64,000 nt of DNA from contig JANXSM010000138.1 of the NCBI GenBank assembly GCA_025352665.1, positions 27,953-91,952 on the forward strand. Reading direction: 5' to 3'. The notes beneath the pieces were generated by a model. It ran no database searches, was not told the DNA's origin, and worked only from the letters and a program-made list of their open reading frames with translations. The translations under genes were made by a program, and so were the position numbers. Shown here piece after piece: positions 46,210 through 54,457 of this stretch. Within the stretch, counting starts at the first letter, position 1; each line of letters begins with the position of its first letter. The stretch comes from Rhodospirillales bacterium. GTDB lineage: Bacteria; Pseudomonadota; Alphaproteobacteria; Acetobacterales; Acetobacteraceae.

Positions 46210-47159
46210 GCACGCTGCCAGTAGTGATCGACGCGTATGCGCATGTTGGGTTGCCGAGATTTCAAAGCGTTGCTGATTATCGAGCCGTCATGGCGGCGAA
46301 TGGCATTGCACAGGCGGTGTTGTGTTCGTTCGATAGCTGTCCGGATCTTCACGCCGTGCATCAAGCGATTGCACCGGCACCGGGCCGGTACCGCGGCCTG
46401 GGAGTTCCCCTCGGCCAGGATCGCGCCGAAGTGGAAGACGGGGTGCGGGCGCAACTGGCAGCAGGGTTCAGCGGCATTCGACTCAGTGATGGCGATATTG
46501 TTGAGCGTGGCTGGTTGCTGGACATCATCGCTGAAGCGGGTGCTATTGCGATGGTATGCGGGCGTGTCGCTTCGGAGGCTTGTTCGCAGACATTGCTGAC
46601 ATATTTGGCACGGAACCCCGCGGCAACGGTCGTAGCGGGCCATTTCGCTGGTGGTGGCAACCCCGAATTGCTGCGAGATGGAGCGGTCGCGGCGCTGTTC
46701 GAGCATCCGAGCTTTCACATTGTGTTCTCCCGCCATGGGGCGTTCGCGCCTTTGGCGATCTGTGCCTGGGCCGAGGCGGTTGTGCGCCGAACCGGATGGT
46801 CGCGGGTGATGTGGGGCTCTGAAGCGCCGGTGCTGTTTTGGCGCAATGAAACGGTCGCGACAGCCTTGGTCTGGGTCGACCAATTGGGACCAACAGCGGA
46901 CGAGCGGGCGGCGTATTTCTCGGGCAACGCACGGAAGCTCTATTTTGAAGCACCGGCTCGGCCCGCGCCGTTGGCTCTGTCGTTCAATCCTTGGGAGCGC
47001 GCACGGATCATTCCGTCGGGATTATGGGCGAATGGCCTGCCGGTCGATCAGTCGTTGGCCGGCCGCCTGGTGCATGGGTGGCTCGCCAGTGGCGGGCAGG
47101 GGACGTTGGGGGAGTATCTGCAGCATGTGCTGGCCAGAACGCTTCCAGAACTACCCTAG
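46206..47159 (+). CDS. Amidohydrolase-family TIM-barrel protein
   Basis: 317 residues. VIDAYAHVGLPRF at the N-terminus replaces the usual DxHxH (here D-A-Y-A-H), a reduced metal motif. GFSGIRLSDGD, VVAGHFAGGGNPE and VMWGSEAPVLFWR correspond to the later landmarks, again with changes at metal positions (the late Asp site reads GSEAP). It may bind one metal or be a lactonase-like relative. The operon context suggests it opens a lactone or hydrolyses a product of the reductase; inference. Confidence 0.72.
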   Translation: MSTLPVVIDAYAHVGLPRFQSVADYRAVMAANGIAQAVLCSFDSCPDLHAVHQAIAPAPGRYRGLGVPLGQDRAEVEDGVRAQLAAGFSGIRLSDGDIVERGWLLDIIAEAGAIAMVCGRVASEACSQTLLTYLARNPAATVVAGHFAGGGNPELLRDGAVAALFEHPSFHIVFSRHGAFAPLAICAWAEAVVRRTGWSRVMWGSEAPVLFWRNETVATALVWVDQLGPTADERAAYFSGNARKLYFEAPARPAPLALSFNPWERARIIPSGLWANGLPVDQSLAGRLVHGWLASGGQGTLGEYLQHVLARTLPELP

Positions 47160-47347
47160 GGCTCTGCAGCCGACCTGATGGGCCTGGGGGGACGCGCAGC
47201 GACGGGTTCCGCACTGGTCACGCCGATGCACCGGCACCAATCAATTCGCGTTCTCAGACAGAGGTTTGCCCGCCTCCCCCTTTTGGCCGGTTGCGATGTG
47301 GTATGCAGTCTGTCTCTGCTGCTTTATCGACACCAAGTATCACAAAG

Positions 47348-47361
47348 TGGTAGCGTTGCAA
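47348..47361. promoter_or_regulatory. LacI-type operator candidate, site 2
   Basis: TGGTAGCGTTGCAA, 12 of 14 identical to the reverse complement of the 14-bp core at sites 1 and 3. It lies just upstream of the repressor gene, a position suited to autoregulation. Confidence 0.6.
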
Positions 47362-47365
47362 TGCT

Positions 47366-48523
47366 TTGGGGTCAATCGGATATCCTTTGGTAGACGAACC
47401 CCACACACAGTCAGGAGACTTAACGATTTCTGATCACGATGCCCCTCGCAAGTCCCGCAGCGATGGCCGTCCGACAATTGCCGATGTGGCGGCGCGGGCA
47501 GGTGTCGGCGCGATCACGGTGTCGCGCGCGCTGCGCAATCCGCAGCTTGTGTCGGATATTCTGCGCAGCAAGATCGACGAGGCCGTACGAGCACTGAACT
47601 ATGTACCAAACCTGAATGCGAGCGCGCTTGCGTCAAGCCGTTCCGACGTGGTCGGCGTGTTGTTGCCGTCATTGACCCATACCGTGTTCACCGACGTGCT
47701 GCGTGGCATCTATGACGGTGGCGATGGGACAAAGTTGCATATCCAGCTTGCCAACATGCGATATAATGCGATCGAGGAGGAGCGGCTGATCACGCAGTTC
47801 CTGCGCCATAAGCCGGCAGGCATGATCGTCTCAGGGATTGAGCAGACGGCCAAGTCGAGACGTATGCTCGAGATGTTTGACGGTCCTGTGGTTCAGATAA
47901 TGGACCTAACCTGCGATCCGATCGACCAGGTCATCGGCTTTTCCCATGAAGCGGCCGGACGGCGGATGACAGAGCATCTGATCGCACAGGGGTATCGCCG
48001 CATTGCGTTTCTCAGTGGCTGGCTCAGCGAGCGATCCAACGGACGCTTGCGCGGGTTTCGCCATGCCATGGCGGCCGCCGATCTAGACGCTTCGGCCAAG
48101 GCTTATTCAATTTTAGACGTGGGCATGGAGGCTGCTATGCGCGACCTGGGGCAGTCGCCGACGCCGCCGATGCTGGAATATGCGACGCCGGATACCGGAC
48201 GCGTATTGTTTCGGCATATTCGCGAGCATGCGCCTAAGGTTGATGCCGTGTTCTGCAACAATGATGCGCTTGCCCTCGGTGTTCTGTTCGAATGCCTGCA
48301 CCAGGGGATCCGCGTTCCCGAAGATATCGGCATCGCCGGCTTCAACGACCTTGATTTCATGGCGGCGGCTGAACCTGCATTATCGACCGTGCGCACGCAT
48401 CGTTATCGGATCGGCCACGCCGCCATCACAACCATTCGCGAACGGTTGAACGGTGAGACGCCGGGTGTGCGAATTGACGATGTCGGATGCGAGATCATGG
48501 CCCGGCGTAGCACCGAGAGATAG
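47366..48523 (+). CDS. LacI/GntR-type transcriptional repressor
   Basis: Up to 385 residues. The DNA-binding helix-turn-helix reads PTIADVAARAGVGAITVSRALRNPQLVS with the hinge YVPNLNASALASSRSD; the periplasmic-binding-like core (VVGVLLPSLTHTVFTDVLRGIYDG to FCNNDALALGVLFECL) is complete. No ATG lies in the right place. TTG codons at 47366 and 47387 are possible, but the best ribosome-binding site, AGGAG at 47413-47417, precedes an ATT at 47426 by 8 bp, giving ISDHDAPRKSRSDG, the usual length before the helix. So a rare or mutated start is plausible. It probably controls the neighbouring operon through the shared palindrome. Confidence 0.9.
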   Translation: MGSIGYPLVDEPHTQSGDLTISDHDAPRKSRSDGRPTIADVAARAGVGAITVSRALRNPQLVSDILRSKIDEAVRALNYVPNLNASALASSRSDVVGVLLPSLTHTVFTDVLRGIYDGGDGTKLHIQLANMRYNAIEEERLITQFLRHKPAGMIVSGIEQTAKSRRMLEMFDGPVVQIMDLTCDPIDQVIGFSHEAAGRRMTEHLIAQGYRRIAFLSGWLSERSNGRLRGFRHAMAAADLDASAKAYSILDVGMEAAMRDLGQSPTPPMLEYATPDTGRVLFRHIREHAPKVDAVFCNNDALALGVLFECLHQGIRVPEDIGIAGFNDLDFMAAAEPALSTVRTHRYRIGHAAITTIRERLNGETPGVRIDDVGCEIMARRSTER

Positions 48524-48552
48524 CTCACCGCGCATTCTTGACGGGCAAGCGA

Positions 48553-48567
48553 TGGCAGCGCTACCAT
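48553..48567. promoter_or_regulatory. LacI-type operator candidate, site 3
   Basis: TGGCAGCGCTACCAT, identical to site 1, 93 bp upstream of the second glycosidase-like gene and just beyond the repressor stop. Confidence 0.72.
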
Positions 48568-48645
48568 GCGGCACTGAACCAAGTAGTAGGGCGCGTGTTT
48601 TGGCGCGACCTGGCTCTCCCGCCAAAGAAGGAAGGAATCGGCGTC

Positions 48646-50850
48646 ATGTCCACAGGAACTCAGCCCTGGTATCGGACTTCCTTGCGTTGGGGACAGACCA
48701 ATCTCGTTGAGATTGACCCAATCCGTTACGACGATGCCTGGTGGCGGGCGCATTGGCGTCGGACTCGATTGCAGGGCGTAATTGTCAATGCAGGAGGGAT
48801 TGTTGCGTATTATCCGTCTGAAGTGCCGATGCACAATCGTGCGACGAAACTCGGCGACCGCGATCTCTATGGTGACATCGTCCGCTCGGCGCGTGACGAG
48901 GGGCTGAAGGTGATTGCGCGGATGGATTCGAACCGTGTCACCAATGAATTCTACCGCACGCATCCGGATTGGATCGCCGTCGATGGCGAGGGGCAGCCAT
49001 ATCGTTCCGGCGATCGCTTTATCACCTGCATCAACTCGCCCTATTACGGCGAATATTTGCCGCAGGTGATGCGGGAAGTCATTCGCCGTAGCAGCCCGGA
49101 CGGCTTTTCAGACAACAGCTGGACCGGACTGCGGCGCAAGGATATGTGCCATTGTCCCTACTGCAAGGAGCAGTTTTTCAGCGTTGCCCGCATGGATCTG
49201 CCGCGGAAGGTCGATTGGTCTGACGAGAGCTATCGCCGTTGGATCAAGTGGAATTTCCAGCGCCGCACGGAACTCTGGGATGCCAACAACGCGGTGACCA
49301 CCAAGGCGGGTGGCATGGATTGCCGATGGATGGGCATGGTCAGCGGCGACGTGCTCAACAACAGCGATCGTTTCATCAACTTGCGTGAAATCATGAAGCG
49401 CTCCGAAATCGTCATGTTGGATCATCAACGTCGCAACGGCATCGACGGTTTCGAGCAGAATACCGAGGCCGGCAAACGCCTGCATGAGTTGGTTGGCTGG
49501 GACAAGCTGATCCCGGAAAGCACACCGCAATATCAGTTGGGTTTTCCCGTGTTCAGGTTGTCGAGCATGCCGGCAGCGGAGGTGCAGTTGTGGTCGTCGG
49601 CTGCTTTCGCCGGTGGTATTCAGCCGTGGTGGCATCATATCGGCGCATTGCATGAGGATCGCCGACAATATCAGACGGCGGAGCAAATCTTCCGTTGGCA
49701 TGAGACCAACCAGGACATTCTGATCAATCGGCTGCCGCAGGCGGATGTCGGGATTGTCTGGTCGCAGGAGAATCATGATTATTACGGGCAGCAGGATCCT
49801 GAGGCGCGGACGCAAAATCCATATCGCGGTGCCGTGCGTGCCATCGAGAAGGCGGGGCTCACTTATCTGCCTGTGCATGCCGACGATATCGGCACTGCCG
49901 CCGGTCGGTTCGGTGTTTTGATCCTTCCAAATATGGCGATCTTGTCGAACGCACAGGGCAAGGCGGTCGAGGCGTTCGCAGCCCTGGGGGGATCGGTCAT
50001 TGCGACCGGGGAGACAAGCCAGTTCAGTCTTTATGGCGATGAACGCAATGACTTTGCGTTGGCGGAGTTATTCGGCGTCCATCGCGGCAAAGGCAGCCAT
50101 GGTGGAACCGGGTTGGTGGAGACGAGTCATGACGCATATTCGCGGCACACTTATTTGCGCCTGTTGCCCGAACAGCGTGCGCAAGTGGATGGGCCGTTCG
50201 ACAGCACGGCTCCGGCTGAGATCGGCGTGCGGCATCCCATCCTGTCCGGATTTGATGCGACCGATACGCTTCCCTTCGGCGGATATCTGCCGGTGGTGAC
50301 GGTGGACGACGACGTTCAGGTGCTGGCCACATTTGTGCCAGAGTTTCCGATCTTTCCGCCGGAGCTGGCGTGGATGCGCAAGCCTTACACCACGCTGCCG
50401 TCGGTCACCGTGCGTGAGAGTGCTTCAGGCGCCAAGTTGGTATGGTTCGTGGCCGACATCGATCGTTGCTTTACGCGTGACGAGTCGATCGAGCATGGCT
50501 TGTTGATTTCCAATGCCGTGCGCTGGGCGTTGCAAGGGCGGCATTGTGTGTCGCTTGCGGGCGGGCGCGGCTTTGTGAGTGTCGGGCTTTATCAGCAGGA
50601 AGGCCGGCAGATCGTGCATCTCAACAATCGTGTCATCACGTCGCGCACGCCGGGACGACAGAATGAGCTGGTGCCGACTGGTGCGGTGACTGTCAGAGTG
50701 GCAACCAAGGCGGGTGCAAAGGCGCCTGCAGACGTCGAGTTGCGTGTTTCCGGTGTGAGGGTTCCGACCAGACTGATCGCCGGCTATCTTGAGTTCGAAG
50801 TGGCGCAGGTGCTCGATCACGAGGTAGTGGTGATCGCCTGGTCAGCCTGA
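48646..50850 (+). CDS. Large glycosidase-like protein (GHL6-type barrel plus GH42-type trimerisation domain)
   Basis: 734 residues, no signal peptide. The N-terminal TIM barrel (about 1-340) opens with WYRTSLRWGQTNL, has VIARMDSNRV, FSDNSWTGL and a C-x-C-x-x-C-K cluster (CHCPYCK) near residue 167. From about 367 (VGIVWSQENHDYYG) to 570 it resembles the beta-galactosidase trimerisation/GATase-like domain, followed by a beta-rich tail with VHLNNRV. Such proteins are annotated as putative glycoside hydrolases without assigned activity. ATG at 48646 behind AAGGAAGG. It has its own operator copy and is monocistronic. Confidence 0.75.
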   Translation: MSTGTQPWYRTSLRWGQTNLVEIDPIRYDDAWWRAHWRRTRLQGVIVNAGGIVAYYPSEVPMHNRATKLGDRDLYGDIVRSARDEGLKVIARMDSNRVTNEFYRTHPDWIAVDGEGQPYRSGDRFITCINSPYYGEYLPQVMREVIRRSSPDGFSDNSWTGLRRKDMCHCPYCKEQFFSVARMDLPRKVDWSDESYRRWIKWNFQRRTELWDANNAVTTKAGGMDCRWMGMVSGDVLNNSDRFINLREIMKRSEIVMLDHQRRNGIDGFEQNTEAGKRLHELVGWDKLIPESTPQYQLGFPVFRLSSMPAAEVQLWSSAAFAGGIQPWWHHIGALHEDRRQYQTAEQIFRWHETNQDILINRLPQADVGIVWSQENHDYYGQQDPEARTQNPYRGAVRAIEKAGLTYLPVHADDIGTAAGRFGVLILPNMAILSNAQGKAVEAFAALGGSVIATGETSQFSLYGDERNDFALAELFGVHRGKGSHGGTGLVETSHDAYSRHTYLRLLPEQRAQVDGPFDSTAPAEIGVRHPILSGFDATDTLPFGGYLPVVTVDDDVQVLATFVPEFPIFPPELAWMRKPYTTLPSVTVRESASGAKLVWFVADIDRCFTRDESIEHGLLISNAVRWALQGRHCVSLAGGRGFVSVGLYQQEGRQIVHLNNRVITSRTPGRQNELVPTGAVTVRVATKAGAKAPADVELRVSGVRVPTRLIAGYLEFEVAQVLDHEVVVIAWSA

Positions 50851-50919
50851 TTTACGTCTGCATCGATCCGGTCCTTGACCGTCACCACGCGGCTATCTAT
50901 GCCCGCTGGGAAGACACCC

Positions 50920-51174
50920 ATGGCATCAAGGACCGTGATCATGCCGGCCTCGTGATCCACAGCGGCGCGTGGCCTGAGCGGTTTGCTGCTGTCGCCTAGT
51001 CCTCGAAGGTCCGGCGCGATCAAAAGATATCAACCGGCTAGCCGGTGCATCACCGGCTCCCATGTCAGTCAGAGCTCTGGCCATCCGTGCGCCAGAAGCA
51101 ATTGCCTCCACTACCCGGCATGCACGACGTGGAATTGGCCGCCGGTGGCCTGAACCGTCAGACGCCCCATGGCA
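50920..51174 (-). pseudogene. Alpha/beta hydrolase (epoxide-hydrolase-like) relic
   Basis: Starting near an ATG at 51174 (MGRLTVQATGGQFHVVHAG), the line continues LLLAHGWPEL, WEPVMHRLAG, YLLIAPDLRGLGDSS, with in-frame stops after HAG, PEL and LAG, and a frameshift at DLR. The order matches the N-terminal third of epoxide-hydrolase-type enzymes. The nucleophile region is absent. Confidence 0.65.
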
Positions 51175-51179
51175 CCTTT

Positions 51180-51990
51180 CCCCGATATTTCGGTTCGCAA
51201 AGCCTGCGGCCGCTCGCCTCGACGAGCTTGTTCCAGGCGTCGCAGCAATGATCGACAATGTTGCCGTGTGACGTGAACACACGGTTCGACAGACAGTTGT
51301 CGCGCATGAGCTGCCATACGTTCTCAACCGGATTGAGCTCCGGGCACTTCGGTGGCAACGGCAAGAGACTGATGTTTTGTGACACGATGAGCTTATGAGA
51401 CATGTGCCATCCGGCCTGATCGAGCAGGAGCACGGCATGGCGTCCGTGGGCGATGCCTTTGGATATCTCGGCCAAGTGCAGGGTTATAGCTGGGGTATTG
51501 CACCACGGAAGGACCAAAGCGGCAGGGGAGCTTTTTTAAAATCATCCATGGCCCCAGCGGCTTGGGCATGGTGGCGCGGTCGAACTGAAAGCATGCGATA
51601 CTGCACGGCGCGAAGTTCGCGGCTCAAGATCTGCTTGGACACGCTGATCCGAAATTCCTCACAAATCTACTGGCGCAGATCGCCAATTCGCCAACGCACG
51701 CCGCCGTGGCCGGCAGGAAGCGGACCGGCCTCGATCATTGCCACCAGCGCTGTCCGGTGAGCGTCGGTCAGCAGAGACGACGGACCTGGAGCTTTGCGAT
51801 CGATCAAGCCGTTCGGACCGCTCGTATTGAACTTGACCACCCAGTCCCTGACGGTTTGCACTGTCACCCCGCCGATTTTGGCAGCCTCGGTGCGATTGCC
51901 ACCATCGTAGGCGGCTACCAGAACCAGCAGGCGGCGGGCCCGCCCGGCATCTTTGCTCTTTCGCGCGGTTGAACGAAGTTGTTCGGCATC
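51180..51990 (-). mobile_element. IS630-type transposase remnant
   Basis: Pieces in order: ARRLLVLVAAYDGG, VTVQTVRDWVVKFN, GLIDRKAPGPSSLL, then a TAG where relatives have Trp, SVSKQILSRELRAV, and after an internal deletion LDQAGWHMSHKL, PELNPVENVWQLMRDN and DHCCDAWNKLVE. The central section with the first catalytic Asp is missing. This matches IS630 elements of alphaproteobacteria. The exact ends were not found. Confidence 0.8.
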
Positions 51991-52049
51991 AAAGTCAGCA
52001 CGAAGGGCAAGCGCTATGACGAACCTCCCGTGTTCGTCGGAAAGCGAAT

Positions 52050-52815
52050 CAGATCAGCCTCGCGTCGGAGAATTCACATTCGAGTCAACGCCCATGGGTT
52101 CTGGTATAAGCCACACGGTATCGATTGTGGTTCGCACATCCGCTTCGGCCTTGGCCGCCCATATGGCGCAGGTGCCTTTGGTGACTTTTCGCTGGGTCAC
52201 GCAGGGCGGAGCTTGCGCTCGGAGGTGTTGTTGGTGATGTCGACCTCGCGTGGATAATCGCAAAACGTCAGAAGCTCATCTCGGGCACGTCCGATGTTGG
52301 CCTGCAATTGTCGGGCAAGGTCGCATCCGGTGGTCGCGGCCAGAAGGGTGGCGAGCTGCTTTTCCAGATCTCGTTTTTCCGCGCGAGCGTTGACGCGGCA
52401 AAGTTGGCAATGGCTTCGGCCAGATTGGAGGCTTTCCCGAGCGAGAGCTTGAACCGCAAGGGGAGGTCATCCAGGCCATGCTCCAGCGCGAAAGCCGTGT
52501 CGCGTACCAAATGCGTCAGGCAGGTTTGATGCCGTTGGCCGTGCGATTGCTGGGCCGAATAGCGATCTGGAGACCCAGACCTTGGGCACATGCCCGTCCA
52601 TCATTGCGCTCGCGACGCGGTCGGCACGGGAATAATCGGGCTGATGCACGACCGCGTCCTTGCGCGGCCCAACCGCCTGAGCAGCAAGATTGCTGATGCT
52701 GCGGCCGCAATCGATTATTTCCGGGCATCGGCTTGCAACCAGATTGCCAAGACGTGGGCCCCGATGGTTGCCGGGCCACTGTTGGAGATCGCGCGCAACA
52801 AAGGACGCCGTCACA
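52050..52815 (-). mobile_element. IS66-type transposase remnant
   Basis: MMDGHVPKVWVS, then SDRYSAQQSHGQRHQTCLTHLVRDTAFALEHG, LPLRFKLSLGKA and further on RKVTKGTCAIWAAKAEADVRTTIDT belong to one IS66-type transposase but lie in at least three frames. The N-terminus is absent. No terminal repeats were identified. Confidence 0.75.
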
Positions 52816-52923
52816 CAGCACCTGCTAAGGCGCTATCCCGCCCAACAAACCGCTCAGGCTGTCTAACGGCGCACCAGAACTTGCGCAGTAGAAGGCACCT
52901 ACGCCCCCCGCCGCGCGTAAGCC

Positions 52924-54036
52924 TTACTTCGCCAGATGGTTGTCAAAGAACCGCGCAATGTCGGTGAACGCCTCCTTGGTCTCCGGCGCGTTCATATCGA
53001 ACCCGTATTGGGCATGAGACTGACCCTCATACACATTCAGCTCCGCATCCACTCCCGCCCGGCGCAGCTTCCGATGTGCGCGCACCGTGTTAGACAAAAA
53101 CAAATCGCGCGTGCCAGACGTCAAAATCGCCGGCGGCAGCCCCGAAAAATCACCATAGATCGGCGAAATCTGCGGATCCTTGTAACTTACACTGCCCGCA
53201 TAGATCTTTGCCGCCCGCCCAAGCCAGCCATTCCAGGTCACCAGCACATTGTCCACATACTCATTGCTGGCATAGGTATCGCCAATATTGTCGATGTCAG
53301 ACCACGGCGTCCCCGGCGCCATCGCCGCTGGAAGTGCCACCCCCTCCGCTTTGGCCCGCAACACCAGCGCCAACGTCATGGCTCCGCCGGTAGACGTCCC
53401 AAACACTGCCATTTTTTTCGGATCTGCCAGCTTGATGGCCTCTTTCCACACCGCCATCGCGTCATCCATCGCCGCCGGATACGGAAAATCAGGCGGCATC
53501 CGGTAATCCACCGAAATCACCTTGAAGCCCCCAAACCCCGCCATGAGAATGGCCTCAGGCGTCGCCGCTTCCCCTGGCCCAAACACATAGCCACCGCCAT
53601 GAACATGCACGAGCAGCCGGTCCTTGTTCGCTGGTGGAATGGTCTTCGGCGTCACGATGAAAACCTTAACGCCGCCCATCACGGCCGGCTCAACTGTTAC
53701 CCCCATTTTCTCACGCATCGCCGGCAACGCCTTCACAGCCAACGCCGTGCGCGTATCGATCAACGCGTGCCACTCAGCCGATGTCTTCGGATCAGCGTTC
53801 ATATGAGGCGGAAAAGGCGCTGCAATTAGCGCCTGCATCTGCGGGCTCACCTCATCGGTCGGCACGCCAAAGCTTTTGTCTGGCGAAACGCGAATGCCCG
53901 GCTGCTTGTTGGCCGCGGCTTCGGCAGCAGCGGTTTGTTCGTAATTGACCGGCGGTGCCTTCTGGGCAAAGCCCGAAGCCGCGCCAAAAGCGATCAAAGC
54001 CGTCGTTGCAAGCAGCATTGCACCAAAACGTGACAT
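52924..54036 (-). CDS. Secreted HSL-family esterase/lipase
   Basis: 370 residues from the ATG at 54036, preceded by GGGAGA; the longer frame upstream is not signal-like. A signal peptide (FGAMLLATTALIAFGAASGFAQ) leads to HVHGGGYVFGPGE (oxyanion HGGG), then VFGTSTGGAMT with the nucleophile Ser, TSGTRDLFLSN (acid), and GQSHAQYGF (His). This is the hormone-sensitive-lipase group, hydrolysing short acyl esters. It is monocistronic and lies between the IS graveyard and the dehydratase operon. Confidence 0.9.
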   Translation of the reverse strand: MSRFGAMLLATTALIAFGAASGFAQKAPPVNYEQTAAAEAAANKQPGIRVSPDKSFGVPTDEVSPQMQALIAAPFPPHMNADPKTSAEWHALIDTRTALAVKALPAMREKMGVTVEPAVMGGVKVFIVTPKTIPPANKDRLLVHVHGGGYVFGPGEAATPEAILMAGFGGFKVISVDYRMPPDFPYPAAMDDAMAVWKEAIKLADPKKMAVFGTSTGGAMTLALVLRAKAEGVALPAAMAPGTPWSDIDNIGDTYASNEYVDNVLVTWNGWLGRAAKIYAGSVSYKDPQISPIYGDFSGLPPAILTSGTRDLFLSNTVRAHRKLRRAGVDAELNVYEGQSHAQYGFDMNAPETKEAFTDIARFFDNHLAK

Positions 54037-54367
54037 GCCGATGTCTCCCGTTACGCGCCTTTTCGAAACTGCCTTCATGGCAAATGGCGCTTGCCGGCTA
54101 ACATCCGCGAGTCTTCGGACCGAAGCAACCCCTTCCACGAAGGCTGAAAATGCGGCCCGCCTGAGCGCCAGGCCATCCGTCAGGCAACCTTCCATGCGTG
54201 CACAGCCGCAGCGCCAGCCAATATGTCAGCAAAAATTGTGGTCAATCCGGCCATGAGAGACGTCTCGGCCCGAACCTCAATGCCGCAATGGCTGTATCTG
54301 GGCTCCCAACCAACCGACACCCGGATGTCAACACCTCACGCCGCCGCCGGCCAGCCCGGCGGGCTGG

Positions 54368-54390
54368 TATCAGAACGTCATCCCGCTCTA
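54368..54390. repeat. Dispersed intergenic repeat, copy D (23-bp end only)
   Basis: TATCAGAACGTCATCCCGCT and CTA match positions 1691-1712 of copy A with one extra A. The rest of the repeat is missing. Confidence 0.6.
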
Positions 54391-54438
54391 ATGGTCCGAC
54401 CCAATCGAGCTGAAGTGCCCGTTTGGGTCGGACCATTA
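54389..54438. repeat. 16-bp perfect inverted repeat (hairpin)
   Basis: TAATGGTCCGACCCAA and its exact reverse complement flank an 18-base loop. It ends 20 bp beyond the stop of the enolase-superfamily gene, so it may serve as a transcription stop, but has no U-run; the arms look like transposon ends. It abuts copy D of the dispersed repeat. Confidence 0.65.
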
Positions 54439-54457
54439 GAAGACTGTGCGTGTCGCG

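Larger units (their letters stand above)
54037..54457. other. Intergenic stretch with repeat debris
   Basis: 421 bp, no supported gene. It contains a 23-bp end of the dispersed repeat (54368-54390) directly joined to a long hairpin (54389-54438). Confidence 0.5.
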
